64,000 nucleotides of DNA from an uncultured Blautia sp. (GCA_934364795.1 CAKRMK010000016.1:1-64000); one strand, 5' to 3'; shown: positions 42,929 to 53,131, counted from the stretch's first letter. Notes: generated from the sequence alone by a model not told the origin. Made by a program: numbers and translations.

Positions 42929-44350
42929 ATGAGTGAACAGGAATTTCGTACAGAAAAAGATTCTATCGGTGCCAAAAATGTGCCGGAGGATGTATATTAT
43001 GGCGTGCAGTCATTAAGAGCTGCAGAGAACTTTCATATTACGGGTCTGAATATGCATCCGGAAATTATAAACAGTCTTGCATATATCAAAAAAGCAGCAG
43101 CCATCACCAACTGTGAAGTAGGGCTTCTGGACAAAAAAATAACACAGGCTATTGTGCAGGCATGTGATGAAATTCTTGCTGGAAGGTTTCACGAAGATTT
43201 TATTGTAGATCCTATCCAGGGCGGCGCAGGAACCTCTTTAAACATGAATGCCAATGAGGTTATTGCCAACCGTGCCAATGAAATTCTGGGAGGTAAAAAA
43301 GGTGACTATTCCATGGTGAATCCAAATGACCATGTAAACTGTGGACAGTCAACCAATGACGTTATTCCCACAGCAGGAAAAATGACCTCCCTGCGTCTTT
43401 TGAAGAATCTGAAAAAAGAACTTATGAGATTACATACTGCCCTGAATGAGAAGGCGGAAGAGTTTGACGGCGTGATCAAAATGGGAAGAACCCAGCTTCA
43501 GGATGCGGTTCCTATCCGTCTTGGCCAGGAATTTAAGGCATACAGCGTAGCAGTGCTTCGAGACATTAACCGTATGGATAAGGCTATGGATGAAATGCGT
43601 GCACTGAATATGGGAGGAACGGCTGTTGGTACAGGCTTGAATGCGGATGAATCCTATCTTCGAAGAATTGTGCCAAATCTTAGCGAAATTTCTGATATGG
43701 AGCTGGTACAGGCATACGACCTGATCGATTCCACCCAGAACCTGGATCCTTTTGTAGCTGTTTCCGGTGCTGTAAAAGCCTGTGCCGTAACATTATCCAA
43801 AATTGCCAATGACCTGCGCCTTATGTCCTCTGGCCCAAGAGCAGGATTTGGGGAGATTAACCTTCCAGCGAAGCAAAATGGTTCTTCTATTATGCCTGGC
43901 AAGGTAAACCCGGTTATTCCGGAGGTTGTGAACCAGGTTGCATTTAATGTAATTGGAAATGATGTGACCATTACTATGGCTGCAGAAGCCGGACAGCTGG
44001 AATTAAATGCATTTGAACCCATTATTTTTTACTGCCTGTTCCAGTCTATTGATACGCTTGGTTATGCAGTGCAGACATTTGTGGATAACTGTGTGAAAGG
44101 AATCACAGCAAACGAGACAAGATGCCGTTACTTTGTGGAAAATAGTGTGGGAATTATTACTGCCATCTGTCCTTATGTTGGATATCAGAAAGCAGCAGAA
44201 ATTGCGAAAGAGGCTATTAAAACAGGAGAATCTGTAAGAAAGCTGATCATTGAACAGGGGATTCTTACAGAAGAACAGATGGATGAGATCCTGGATCCGG
44301 TTCAGATGACAGAACCGGGAATCTCCGGAAAATCCGGCACACTTTCATAA
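42929..44350 (+). CDS. aspA: Aspartate ammonia-lyase
   Basis: The 473-aa protein belongs to the aspartase/fumarase family with signature GSSIMPGKVNPVIPE (about 320-334), GGTAVGTGLNA, and NPNDHVNCGQSTNDVIPT. RTEKDSIGAKNVPEDVYYGVQS is the aspartase-type N-terminus. It splits L-aspartate into fumarate and ammonia. Class II fumarase is the alternative, but the opening and the absence of fumarase-specific EYDTMGE-like words favour aspartase. Controlled by its own promoter and the divergent LysR regulator. Unrelated to sugar use in the rest of the window. Confidence 0.85.
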   Translation: MSEQEFRTEKDSIGAKNVPEDVYYGVQSLRAAENFHITGLNMHPEIINSLAYIKKAAAITNCEVGLLDKKITQAIVQACDEILAGRFHEDFIVDPIQGGAGTSLNMNANEVIANRANEILGGKKGDYSMVNPNDHVNCGQSTNDVIPTAGKMTSLRLLKNLKKELMRLHTALNEKAEEFDGVIKMGRTQLQDAVPIRLGQEFKAYSVAVLRDINRMDKAMDEMRALNMGGTAVGTGLNADESYLRRIVPNLSEISDMELVQAYDLIDSTQNLDPFVAVSGAVKACAVTLSKIANDLRLMSSGPRAGFGEINLPAKQNGSSIMPGKVNPVIPEVVNQVAFNVIGNDVTITMAAEAGQLELNAFEPIIFYCLFQSIDTLGYAVQTFVDNCVKGITANETRCRYFVENSVGIITAICPYVGYQKAAEIAKEAIKTGESVRKLIIEQGILTEEQMDEILDPVQMTEPGISGKSGTLS

Positions 44351-44383
44351 AACGTGCCGTAAATTATATAAATAAACAGCTAA

Positions 44384-44761
44384 TTAATGATGTAAAGCCT
44401 CATGCTCCCTCATCAGCTCATCATAAAGCTTCATAGAATCCCAGTGCATGGTCACTGGCGTAAGAACAGCCTTCAGCTTAACGGCCGGAAGGCTGTTTTC
44501 TTTAAAAAATGCAAGAAATCCATCCAATTCTGATCCGGAAAAACCATTTAAAACCATCATTTCTTCCTGAAAATTCTGTCCCAGATTAAAAACCGGATTC
44601 TTGGAAAAACCGGGAATTTCAAACAAAAAGCCAAGTTTTTCCAGGTACTGGGAAGGCTGCACCATGGTAACAGAAATCTTCTGTCTGTTTAAATATCTGC
44701 GGATCTGGCGAAGCCGTGCCTCATCGCGAAAATTGTATAATAAAACCTGTGCATCAGACAT
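44384..44761 (-). CDS. DUF3783-type small protein
   Basis: The 125-aa soluble protein (VLLYNFRDEARLRQIRRYL; MMVLNGFSGSELDGFLAFFKE; LKAVLTPVTMHWDSMKLYDEL) matches my memory of the DUF3783 family, which has no known function. Convergent with aspA, with only 33 bases between, and no obvious terminator. AGGAGG-type sequence precedes the ATG on the minus strand. Confidence 0.7.
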   Translation of the reverse strand: MSDAQVLLYNFRDEARLRQIRRYLNRQKISVTMVQPSQYLEKLGFLFEIPGFSKNPVFNLGQNFQEEMMVLNGFSGSELDGFLAFFKENSLPAVKLKAVLTPVTMHWDSMKLYDELMREHEALHH

Positions 44762-44785
44762 ATCCTATTTCCTCCTTTTGTTCTG

Positions 44786-44826
44786 GAGCGTACCTAAAAA
44801 ACATTCCCACAATCTGCACGCTCTGG
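44786..44826 (+). repeat. Dispersed repeat family 1, copy C
   Basis: GCGTACCTAAAAAAC then ATTCCCACAATCTGCACG matches copy B at 6966-7020. The ACTTTGCG continuation seen in copies A and B is missing here. Lies between the DUF3783 gene and the AraC gene. Confidence 0.5.
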
Positions 44827-44964
44827 CAATTAAGAAAAAGCATATCAGAAAACAGATTTTTTTACAAGCCGTCTGCCCTATTTATGAAAAACGTAAAGTA
44901 TGTTATGATAAGAAAAGCTGCTTTATGAAAAAATGCAAACAGGCTGTCAGCAACAGGAGAATAC

Positions 44965-45897
44965 ATGGCAAAAAAACGAAAAATGAAAATGGAATTCCGC
45001 TATTATCAAATGCAGGCGGGAATTCCCATACTGGCTCTTTTAGGTGAAAAATGGGAGCAGAATTACGGCAGAGATGTGGATTATCTTCATTTTCACAACT
45101 ATCTGGAGATAGGCTTTTGTTACAGCGGTGAGGGAGAACTGATATTGGGCGAAGAAAAGGTACGCTTTGGCAGACGGGAATTTACGGTTATCCCCCCTAA
45201 TTTTCCCCATACCACTACCAGTGATATTGGAAATATCAGCAAATGGGAGTATCTTTTTATTGATGTGGAAGGCTTTTTGGAGAGCATTTCTGATAACCGC
45301 ATTCGTTCCGAAAAAATGATACAGCGTATTTATTCAAAGGCAATGTGTCTGAAAGAAGCAGAATATCCTGACCTTTCGCGGAAAGTATTAAAAATTCTGG
45401 ACATTATGCGAAGTGGGGAAGAATTTTATCTGGAAGAAGCAAAAGGGGTTCTGCTTGCCCTGTTGGCAGAGCTTTCCAGAGAGAACAGAGGGGCACAGGA
45501 AGAAAATATTGAAGAAAAAGGGAAGATCAGTAACATGATCGCCCGTGCATTGGACTATATTTCCCAGTGCTATATGGAAGATATCAGAATCCAGGATCTG
45601 GCGAAATGCTGTCATATCAGCGAAACACATTTCCGCAGGGTTTTTACTTCTTATATGAAGATGGGCCCGTTGGAATACATTAACCAGGTAAGGATCCAGA
45701 CTGCCTGTGAGCTTCTGAAAAAAACGGATGAGTCCATATCGGACATTGCCTACAAATGTGGTTTTACCACAAGCTCCACGTTTAACCGGAATTTCCGCCA
45801 GCTTATGGGAATGTCCCCCGCAGAATGGCGCAAGCGTCCGGAAAATTATGAACAGCAGCTGCTGAAATTTGACATTCATTCAGAGGAAGGATGGTAA
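44965..45897 (+). CDS. AraC-family transcriptional regulator
   Basis: The 310-aa protein has a cupin N-terminal sensor (YLHFHNYLEIGFCYSGEGEL; TVIPPNFPHTT) and a C-terminal double helix-turn-helix (about 190-290, IRIQDLAKCCHISETHFRRVF and ISDIAYKCGFTTSSTFNRNFRQL). It stands upstream of the galactoside import and beta-galactosidase genes and is a likely activator of them. A small membrane-protein gene follows one base after its stop. Confidence 0.88.
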   Translation: MAKKRKMKMEFRYYQMQAGIPILALLGEKWEQNYGRDVDYLHFHNYLEIGFCYSGEGELILGEEKVRFGRREFTVIPPNFPHTTTSDIGNISKWEYLFIDVEGFLESISDNRIRSEKMIQRIYSKAMCLKEAEYPDLSRKVLKILDIMRSGEEFYLEEAKGVLLALLAELSRENRGAQEENIEEKGKISNMIARALDYISQCYMEDIRIQDLAKCCHISETHFRRVFTSYMKMGPLEYINQVRIQTACELLKKTDESISDIAYKCGFTTSSTFNRNFRQLMGMSPAEWRKRPENYEQQLLKFDIHSEEGW

Positions 45898-45898
45898 T

Positions 45899-46411
45899 AT
45901 GTACGATTACAAAATAGTAGAACAGGTGACAAGAAAGAAAAAGAAGCTTTCAGGAATGCTGAAAAAAACAATGATTTTCTTTGCAGTAGTTTTTGTGCTT
46001 ATGGGAATTACCATATCCCAGGCATTTATGCTGGCAGGCTTTTGTCTTACGGGACTTTATTTTATTTACGGAACCTTCTGTCAGAGAGACTATGAGTACA
46101 CGCTGGAGAACGACCAGCTTACCATTGATGTGATCTATGGAAACAAGTACCGTAAGACAGCACATGAGCTGGATCTTCGCCAGCTGGAGGTGATCGCCCC
46201 TCCCAATCATGAGGCGGTTGCAAGGTATAAAAAGAAGGGCGGCACAGAGCATCTGAAGAAATTTGATTACACCTCTTATGAGGATGATACTCCATATTAT
46301 ACCATGATCATAAAAGAAGACGGACAGAAGATAAAACTGCTTCTGGATCTTACCCAGGAGATGCTTCACACCATAAAAAGTAAGTATCCACAAAAAGTCT
46401 TTTTTGCATAA
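45899..46411 (+). CDS. Small membrane protein of unknown function (DUF6106-like)
   Basis: The 170-aa protein has a basic N-terminus (YKIVEQVTRKKKKLSG), two membrane helices (about 23-62: IFFAVVFVLMGITISQAFMLA and a following GFCLTGLYFIYG) and a soluble part (YEYTLENDQLTIDVIYGNKYRK and later strands). It looks like DUF6106 proteins common in Lachnospiraceae, from memory only. Coupled to the AraC gene (ATG 45899, stop 45895-45897). Confidence 0.65.
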   Translation: MYDYKIVEQVTRKKKKLSGMLKKTMIFFAVVFVLMGITISQAFMLAGFCLTGLYFIYGTFCQRDYEYTLENDQLTIDVIYGNKYRKTAHELDLRQLEVIAPPNHEAVARYKKKGGTEHLKKFDYTSYEDDTPYYTMIIKEDGQKIKLLLDLTQEMLHTIKSKYPQKVFFA

Positions 46412-46645
46412 GATAAAAGAAAAAGAATGTGAAATGTTCACAAAATATACATACAAATATTGTGAAAAAGTACAGAAAAACATCTGATTTTTGTGCTTGT
46501 TAGTGAAAAAAAACGACAGATTTCGTGAGCTTGACGAAAAAACTAAAAAAAATGAACGAAACATGCAAAAACAGAAAATAAGTATAATGGTCGAAAATGC
46601 ATAGTATATGGGCGGTATTGCATACATTGTCAGGGGTGAAAATGT

Positions 46646-46651
46646 TATAAT
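46646..46651 (+). promoter_or_regulatory. Extended -10 promoter of the galactoside importer
   Basis: TATAAT preceded by TG one base upstream (aTGtTATAAT) about 48 bases before ATG 46699. No good -35, so an activator is expected. A perfect GTGAA-ATG-TTCAC palindrome lies further upstream near 46429-46441. The rest of the 287-base gap is A/T-rich without a gene. Confidence 0.5.
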
Positions 46652-46698
46652 GCATTCATAAGAAATACGAAGAAACAATTTTAAGGGAGGATATTTCT

Positions 46699-47985
46699 AT
46701 GAAGAAAAAAGTACTTACCGTATTACTTGCAGGAGCAATGGCAGCTTCCATGGCAGCAGGAGCAACAGTTGTATCTGCAGCAGATGATGACAACACCTTA
46801 ACTGTCTGGGCATGGGATCAGAACTTCAATATCAAGTCCATGCAGATCGCAGCAGATCAGTACGCAGCAGACCATGAAGGATTTTCAGTAGATATCATTG
46901 AGACTTCTTCCGATGACTGCCAGACCAAACTTACCACAGCAGCTAATGCTGGTGATTACAGCACTCTTCCGGATATCGTTCTTATGCAGGATAACAGCTA
47001 TCAGAAATTCCTGAAAGCTTATCCGGATGCATTCACAGATCTGAAAGATATGAACATTAACTGGGATGATTTCGGAGCTCTGAAACAGTCCTATTCCATG
47101 GTTGATGATACCCATTACGGTGTTCCGTTTGATAACGGTGCTGTTATTGCATGCTACCGTACAGATATCCTTGAGGAAGCAGGATATACACTGGACGACC
47201 TTACAGACATCACATGGTCCAGATTCGAAGAAATCGGTAAAGATATTCATGAAAAAACTGGCAAATACCTTCTTACAAGCGAAGCAACAGGCGGCGACAC
47301 ACTTATGATGATGATCCAGTCCTGCGGCGCAAACTTCGTAAATGATGACGGCGAAGCTTATATCGTTGGCAATGAGACAGCAGAGAAATGTATCGATCTT
47401 TACACAGAGCTGGTACAGAACGATGTTGTAAAACTTGTAAATAACTGGGATGAGTACATTTCCACTATCACAAGCGGCGAGGCTGCTGGTATCGTAAATG
47501 GTAACTGGATCACAGCTACTCTGATGTCCACAGAGGATCAGAAGGGCTTATGGGGAATTACCACAATGCCAAGTGTTGACGGTGTTGACACAGCTACAAA
47601 CTATGCAAACAACGGTGGATCTTCCTGGTATATTACAGCTAACTGCAAGAACGTAGAGCTTGCTGAAGACTTCCTTGCAAGCACATTTGGTTCCAGCACA
47701 GATTTCTATGATGCAATCCTTCCTGAGACAGGTGCTATTTCCTGCTACCTGCCAGCTGGTGAGTCTGAAGTTTACAACGAGCCAAACGAGTTCTTTGGTG
47801 GACAGCCAATCTTCTCAACAATCGTAGAGTACTCCTCTCATATTCCGGAGTTCACAAAGACTCCATATCACTATGAGGCAAGAGAGTGCGTGAACACAGC
47901 AGTTGTTAATATCGTAAACGGTACTGCAAAAGAAGATGCTCTTCAGGAAGCACAGGATACACTTGCATTCAAGATGACAGAGTAA
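46699..47985 (+). CDS. Family 1 extracellular oligosaccharide-binding protein (MalE-like)
   Basis: The 428-aa protein has a Sec signal peptide (1-27, cleavage near VSAAD) with no cysteine, so it is not a lipoprotein. The mature part is COG1653-like: TLTVWAWDQNFNIKSM, LPDIVLMQDN, YGVPFDNGAVIACYRTDILEEAGY, GNWITATL and NNGGSSWYITANCKN. With the two MalF/MalG-type permeases it forms a CUT1 importer. The beta-galactosidases downstream suggest galacto-oligosaccharides or lactose-like substrates (inference). Confidence 0.9.
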   Translation: MKKKVLTVLLAGAMAASMAAGATVVSAADDDNTLTVWAWDQNFNIKSMQIAADQYAADHEGFSVDIIETSSDDCQTKLTTAANAGDYSTLPDIVLMQDNSYQKFLKAYPDAFTDLKDMNINWDDFGALKQSYSMVDDTHYGVPFDNGAVIACYRTDILEEAGYTLDDLTDITWSRFEEIGKDIHEKTGKYLLTSEATGGDTLMMMIQSCGANFVNDDGEAYIVGNETAEKCIDLYTELVQNDVVKLVNNWDEYISTITSGEAAGIVNGNWITATLMSTEDQKGLWGITTMPSVDGVDTATNYANNGGSSWYITANCKNVELAEDFLASTFGSSTDFYDAILPETGAISCYLPAGESEVYNEPNEFFGGQPIFSTIVEYSSHIPEFTKTPYHYEARECVNTAVVNIVNGTAKEDALQEAQDTLAFKMTE

Positions 47986-48042
47986 TCATCACTTGCATAA
48001 TATTCTGATAAAGACTGAATAAGAATTCATTTTCAGGGAGGC

Positions 48043-48070
48043 GGGGGACTGCTAAGTGGTCCTCCGTTTT
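48043..48070 (+). terminator. Weak intercistronic terminator (attenuator) after the binding protein
   Basis: GGGGGAC (48043-48049) pairs with GTCCTCC (48059-48065) with one G-U, followed by GTTTT. It would let only part of the transcripts reach the permease genes, leaving the binding protein in excess. Confidence 0.55.
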
Positions 48071-48118
48071 CTATTCAAAAATACTCGTTACATTTTAGGT
48101 TTGAAAGGAGGAGTTCCT

Positions 48119-49018
48119 GTGAATTCCAAGAAAAAAGGCATGACACTGGCTGCCAAACAGAAAGCAGCCGGCTGGATCTTCCTGGCACCGGCTTCCATTA
48201 TGATTGCCATCATGAGTTTTTATCCCATGATAAGAGCATTTATCATTTCACTGCAGACAGGTGCCGGCGCAAATATGCGTTTTGCAGATCCTATTTTCAG
48301 CAACTACAAACGTATCCTTGCAGATAAAGTATTCCAGCAGTCCATTGGAAATACATTTTTATACCTGATCATTCAGGTTCCCATTATGCTGATACTTGCA
48401 ATTTTGCTTGCACAGCTTCTGAATAACAAGGACCTGAAGTTTAAGGGATTTTTCCGTACATGTGTATTCCTTCCCTGTGCGACTTCCCTGGTATCCTATT
48501 CGCTGATCTTCCGCTCCATGTTTGCTACAGACGGTCTGATCAACAGTGTTCTGATTAAACTGGGATTTCTTACCACAGGCTATAACTTCCTTGGAAACTC
48601 CACCAGTGCGAAGGTTGTTATCATCATTGCCCTGATCTGGAGATGGACCGGATATAACATGGTATTTTATCTGGCTGGACTTCAGAACATTGAGTACTCT
48701 GTATATGAGGCTGCAAAGATTGATGGTGCAAACGGCTGGAAGACCTTCTGGAAAATTACAGTTCCGCTTTTGAAACCGACCATCATCATGACATTCATTA
48801 TGTCTATCAATGGTACCTTACAGCTGTTCGATGAGTCTGTGAACCTGACAAAGGGAGGCCCGGCAAATACTACCATTACCATGTCACATTACGTATACAA
48901 TACCTGTTTCGTCAATGTGCCAAACTTTGGATATGCGTCAGCAATGTCATTTATAATATTCATTATGGTGGCTGTTCTTGCATTTATCAACTTGAAAGTA
49001 GGTGATACTCGTGACTAA
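48119..49018 (+). CDS. CUT1 ABC sugar permease, MalF type
   Basis: The 299-aa protein has six predicted membrane helices and the EAA loop typical of binding-protein-dependent permeases (YEAAKIDGANGWKTFWKITVPLLKP). GTG 48119 follows AAAGGAGG at seven bases; the frame from 48056 runs through the attenuator and is rejected. It overlaps the next permease by eight bases. Confidence 0.92.
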   Translation: MNSKKKGMTLAAKQKAAGWIFLAPASIMIAIMSFYPMIRAFIISLQTGAGANMRFADPIFSNYKRILADKVFQQSIGNTFLYLIIQVPIMLILAILLAQLLNNKDLKFKGFFRTCVFLPCATSLVSYSLIFRSMFATDGLINSVLIKLGFLTTGYNFLGNSTSAKVVIIIALIWRWTGYNMVFYLAGLQNIEYSVYEAAKIDGANGWKTFWKITVPLLKPTIIMTFIMSINGTLQLFDESVNLTKGGPANTTITMSHYVYNTCFVNVPNFGYASAMSFIIFIMVAVLAFINLKVGDTRD

Positions 49019-49838
49019 GAAAAACAAATCTGCAATTCAAAGAAGACTGATTCCTACCTATATTTTTCTGATCATTGTATCATTTATCTCTGTTTTCCCG
49101 CTGTACTGGATGATCGCAGCAGCGACCAATACCTCTACAGATGTATCCCGTGGTAAGATCCTTCCGGGTACTCATTTCATGGAGAACTTTAACAATCTTA
49201 CCGCACAGCAGCCACTTTGGAGAGCTCTTGGAAACTCTTTCCTCTATGCAATTCTGACTACTGTGATCTGCCTTCTGATCTGCTCCATCGCAGGATACGG
49301 ATTCGAGGTATATCATGACAAAGGAAAAGACAGACTGTTTTCCATCCTGCTTCTTGCTATGATGGTTCCACAGGTTGCTACTATGGTTCCGTTATTTAAG
49401 ATGTTTTCAGCTGCCAAGCTTCTGAATACATCCATCGGATTCATCCTTCCGATCATTTCCACACCGTTTATGATCATGATGTTCCGACAGAATGCCCGTG
49501 CATTCCCGGTTGATATTATTGAGGCAGCCCGTATTGACGGACTTAGTGAAGTAAGGATTTTCTTCCAGATGTTTATTCCTACTATGAAATCCACCTATGC
49601 GGCAGCAGCTGTTATTACCTTTATGAATGCATGGAATGCATACTTATGGCCGAAGGTAATTATGACAGATAACAAAGCTATCACAATGCCAATGCTGATC
49701 GCCAACCTGATCACAGGATATGTGACAGATTATGGTATGCTGATGTGCGGTGTATTGTTCTGCTCAATTCCGACTATGGTTGTATTCTTTGTACTGCAGA
49801 AACAGTTTGCAGAAGGTATTACCGGTGCGGTAAAATAA
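49011..49838 (+). CDS. CUT1 ABC sugar permease, MalG type
   Basis: The 275-aa protein has six helices and EAA loop IEAARIDGLSEVRIFFQMFIP. GTG 49011 is chosen because AGGTG lies at the right distance; GTG 49002 is possible. No ATPase gene follows, so the system must borrow a shared ATPase of the MsmK/MsmX kind encoded elsewhere. Confidence 0.92.
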   Translation: MTKKNKSAIQRRLIPTYIFLIIVSFISVFPLYWMIAAATNTSTDVSRGKILPGTHFMENFNNLTAQQPLWRALGNSFLYAILTTVICLLICSIAGYGFEVYHDKGKDRLFSILLLAMMVPQVATMVPLFKMFSAAKLLNTSIGFILPIISTPFMIMMFRQNARAFPVDIIEAARIDGLSEVRIFFQMFIPTMKSTYAAAAVITFMNAWNAYLWPKVIMTDNKAITMPMLIANLITGYVTDYGMLMCGVLFCSIPTMVVFFVLQKQFAEGITGAVK

Positions 49839-49884
49839 GTGCGAAATTGCTGTTTGTATTTGTGACAGCAAGGTGTGAAAATTT

Positions 49885-49919
49885 AAGGGTGCTGCATATT
49901 TTTTTGCGGCACCCTTTTT
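49885..49919 (+). terminator. Rho-independent terminator after the importer
   Basis: AAGGGTGCTGC (49885-49895) pairs with GCGGCACCCTT (49906-49916) with one mismatch, followed by Ts. Confidence 0.85.
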
Positions 49920-50050
49920 CTGAAAGAAGTTTAATATTTTGTGCAAGATATTTCTATTTTTTGACATTATTTTTACTTAAAAAAATAGAAAAGCTGTGCT
50001 ATAAAAACTCATAGAGTATGACGGCAGATAACAGATAGAAAGGAATTATT

Positions 50051-53000
50051 ATGAAAGCATTTGATTATTCATTAGTAAAAAATCCTGAATATTTTAAAGA
50101 TGGAAGAATGGATGCACATTCTGACCACATCTGGTACAAAAATGAGGAAGAAATGCAGGAGAAGGAGACTTCTTACCGTTTCAGCCTGAACGGAATCTGG
50201 AAATTCCACTATGCCCGTAATTACAAAAGTACAGTGGCTGGTTTTGAAAAAGAAGAATATTCCTGCAAAGACTGGGACGACATTCATGTACCGGCTCATA
50301 TCCAGATGGAAGGATACGATGCTCCCCAGTATGCAAATGTACAGTATCCCTGGGAAGGCCATGAAGACATTCATCCGGGAGAAATTCCAGAACACTTTAA
50401 TCCGGTGGCAAGCTATGTGAAATATTTCACAGTTCCGGAGCAGATGCAGGGAAAAAGGCTTTTTATCTCTTTTCAGGGGGCAGAGAGCGGAATTGCTCTG
50501 TGGCTGAATGGACAGTTTGTAGGCTACAGTGAGGATTCTTTTACCCCATCTGAATTTGAGCTTACAGAGTTTGTAAAAGCCGGTGAAAACAAACTGGCAG
50601 CACAGGTGTTTAAATGGACTGCAAGCAGCTGGTGTGAGGATCAGGACTTTTACCGTTTTTCCGGAATTTACAGAGATGTATATCTTTATACAGTTCCAAA
50701 GGTTCATGTATATGACATGCAGATACGTGCAATTCCGGAAGCCTCCCTGGAAAAAGCAGAGCTTGAACTTAAAACAATTACATGGGGAAAAGGAACAGCC
50801 CATATCGTTCTGTCAAAGAATGGAAAGATTGTATTAGAAGATCGTAAGAGTCTGGGAGAGGAAGCTGATTCAAAAGGCAATGGCGGTTTAGTGGCAGCCG
50901 ACAGCTTCACCTGGCAGGTTAAGAAACCAGAATTATGGAGTGCAGAAGAGCCAGCTCTGTATGACCTGGTTCTGGAAATCTACGATGAAAGTGGAGTGAT
51001 TCAGGAAGTAATCCCACAGAAAATCGGTTTCCGCCGTTTTGAAATGAAAGACGGAATCATGACCTTAAATGGAAAAAGAATTGTATTTAAAGGCGTAAAC
51101 CGTCATGAATTCAGCTCCATTACAGGAAGATGCGTATCCAAAGAAGAGCTGTATAAAGATCTGATGACCATGAAGCGAAATAACATCAATGCCATCCGTA
51201 CCTGCCATTATCCGGATGCTTCTCTGATTTATCAGCTTTGTGATGAGCTTGGTCTTTACATGATCGATGAAACAAACCTGGAAAGTCATGGTTCCTGGGA
51301 TGTGGCAGAATTTACAAAGGATTACACCTATGTAGTTCCCTATGATAAAGAAGAATGGCTTGCAATGATGCTGGATCGTACCAATTCCATGTACCAGCGA
51401 GATAAAAACCATCCGGCAATCCTGATCTGGTCCTGCGGAAATGAGTCCTTTGGCGGTAAAGATATTTTTGAAATGTCCCAGTTTTTCCGAAATACAGACC
51501 CTACCCGTCTGGTTCATTATGAGGGAGTTTGCCATGACCGCAGATACAATGATACCAGTGACATGGAAAGCCAGATGTATCCGTCAGTTGAGGCAATTAA
51601 GGCATTCCTTGCAAAAGATGATTCCAAACCGTTTATCTGCTGCGAGTACACACATGCAATGGGAAATTCCTGCGGTGCCATGCATAAATATACAGATCTG
51701 ACAGACACAGAGCCCAAATATCAGGGAGGCTTTATCTGGGATTACATTGATCAGTCTATTTATAAAAAAGACCGCTACGGCAAAGAATTCCAGGCATACG
51801 GTGGAGATTTCGGCGAGCGTCCTACTGATTATAATTTCAGTGGAAATGGAATTGCTTACGGCGGCAACCGTGATGCTTCCCCAAAAATGCAGGAAGTAAA
51901 ATTTAATTATCAGAATATTACAGCACAGGTTACTGCTGATTCAGTGAAAGTAATCAATAAGAACCTGTTTGTAAATACCAGCAAATTTGACTGCAAGGTA
52001 ACACTTCAAAAAGATGGAAAAGTGATTGGTACAGCTACTCTTGAAACAAATGTAGAGCCTTTAAGTGAAAAAGAATATGCACTTCCATTTAAGAAAGAAG
52101 AAAAAGCAGGGGAATATACGGTAACTGTTTCCTTCCATCTGAAAGAAGACAAGCCATGGGCAAAAGCAGGCTATGAGATTGCTTTCGGACAGTATGTATA
52201 TCAGGTGGAAGCACCTGTGAAACCTTGTACGGATAAACTGGAGGTGATTCACAGCACCCATAATATCGGAGTGAGAGGTACAGAGTTTGAAGTTCTGTTC
52301 TCTGTTCTAAATGGGGGACTTGTTTCCTACAAATATGCAGGAAAAGAAATGATCGAAGCAATCCCGAAACCAAACTTCTGGCGTGCACCAACTGACAATG
52401 ACTGTGGAAATCTTATGGCAATGCGCTATGCACAGTGGAAAATTGCCAGCATGTATGCAAGCCACAAGGAATACCGTGGTGCAGCGTACGGCCCGTCAAA
52501 TGCACCGGAAGTAGAAGAAAAAGAAAATTCCATAAAAGTATCTTATACCTATTTCCTTCCAACCACTCCGGCTGCTACCTGCAGACTTTCCTATGAAGTT
52601 TTCGGTGATGGAAGAGTACGTACCACTCTTTCTTATGACCCTGTGAAGGAGCTTGGAGATATGCCGGAATTTGGCGTTATTTTCAAATTCAATGCGGATT
52701 ATGACCATGTAAGCTGGTACGGACTTGGGGAAGCGGAGACTTACGCAGACCGTAAGAAGGGAGCAAAGCTTGGTATCTACGAGAACCTGGTAAAGGATAA
52801 CGTGGCAAGATATATGGTACCACAGGAATGCGGTGCAAAAGAAGAAGTGAGATGGGCGAAAGTTACAGACAGAAAAGGCAGAGGAATGCTTTTTGAAATG
52901 GACAAGGAAAACGGCCCGATGATGTTCTCGGCACTTCCTTATACCCCTCATGAGATGGAAAATGCAATGCATCCTTATGAACTGCCGGAAATCCATTATA

Positions 53001-53131
53001 CAGTTGTCCGCGTGGCAAAAGCCCAGATGGGAATTGCAGGTGATGACAGCTGGGGTGCACGTACCCATGAAGAATACCTTCTGGACGTAAAACAGCCAAT
53101 GGAATTCTCTTTCGTATTTAAGGGCATCTGA
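50051..53131 (+). CDS. lacZ: Beta-galactosidase, glycoside hydrolase family 2 (LacZ type)
   Basis: The 1026-aa protein has the full LacZ layout: sugar-binding jelly roll (FSLNGIWKFHYA..), immunoglobulin-like domains, TIM barrel from about 340, and C-terminal Bgal_small_N domain (YGLGEAETYADRKKG..). Catalytic acid/base is Glu465 (IWSCGNESFGG) and nucleophile Glu532 (ICCEYTHAMGNS). No signal peptide, so it works in the cytoplasm on imported galactosides. A TTGACA at 49961 may be its -35 but the -10 is unclear. Followed 16 bases later by a GH42 gene. Confidence 0.95.
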   Translation: MKAFDYSLVKNPEYFKDGRMDAHSDHIWYKNEEEMQEKETSYRFSLNGIWKFHYARNYKSTVAGFEKEEYSCKDWDDIHVPAHIQMEGYDAPQYANVQYPWEGHEDIHPGEIPEHFNPVASYVKYFTVPEQMQGKRLFISFQGAESGIALWLNGQFVGYSEDSFTPSEFELTEFVKAGENKLAAQVFKWTASSWCEDQDFYRFSGIYRDVYLYTVPKVHVYDMQIRAIPEASLEKAELELKTITWGKGTAHIVLSKNGKIVLEDRKSLGEEADSKGNGGLVAADSFTWQVKKPELWSAEEPALYDLVLEIYDESGVIQEVIPQKIGFRRFEMKDGIMTLNGKRIVFKGVNRHEFSSITGRCVSKEELYKDLMTMKRNNINAIRTCHYPDASLIYQLCDELGLYMIDETNLESHGSWDVAEFTKDYTYVVPYDKEEWLAMMLDRTNSMYQRDKNHPAILIWSCGNESFGGKDIFEMSQFFRNTDPTRLVHYEGVCHDRRYNDTSDMESQMYPSVEAIKAFLAKDDSKPFICCEYTHAMGNSCGAMHKYTDLTDTEPKYQGGFIWDYIDQSIYKKDRYGKEFQAYGGDFGERPTDYNFSGNGIAYGGNRDASPKMQEVKFNYQNITAQVTADSVKVINKNLFVNTSKFDCKVTLQKDGKVIGTATLETNVEPLSEKEYALPFKKEEKAGEYTVTVSFHLKEDKPWAKAGYEIAFGQYVYQVEAPVKPCTDKLEVIHSTHNIGVRGTEFEVLFSVLNGGLVSYKYAGKEMIEAIPKPNFWRAPTDNDCGNLMAMRYAQWKIASMYASHKEYRGAAYGPSNAPEVEEKENSIKVSYTYFLPTTPAATCRLSYEVFGDGRVRTTLSYDPVKELGDMPEFGVIFKFNADYDHVSWYGLGEAETYADRKKGAKLGIYENLVKDNVARYMVPQECGAKEEVRWAKVTDRKGRGMLFEMDKENGPMMFSALPYTPHEMENAMHPYELPEIHYTVVRVAKAQMGIAGDDSWGARTHEEYLLDVKQPMEFSFVFKGI

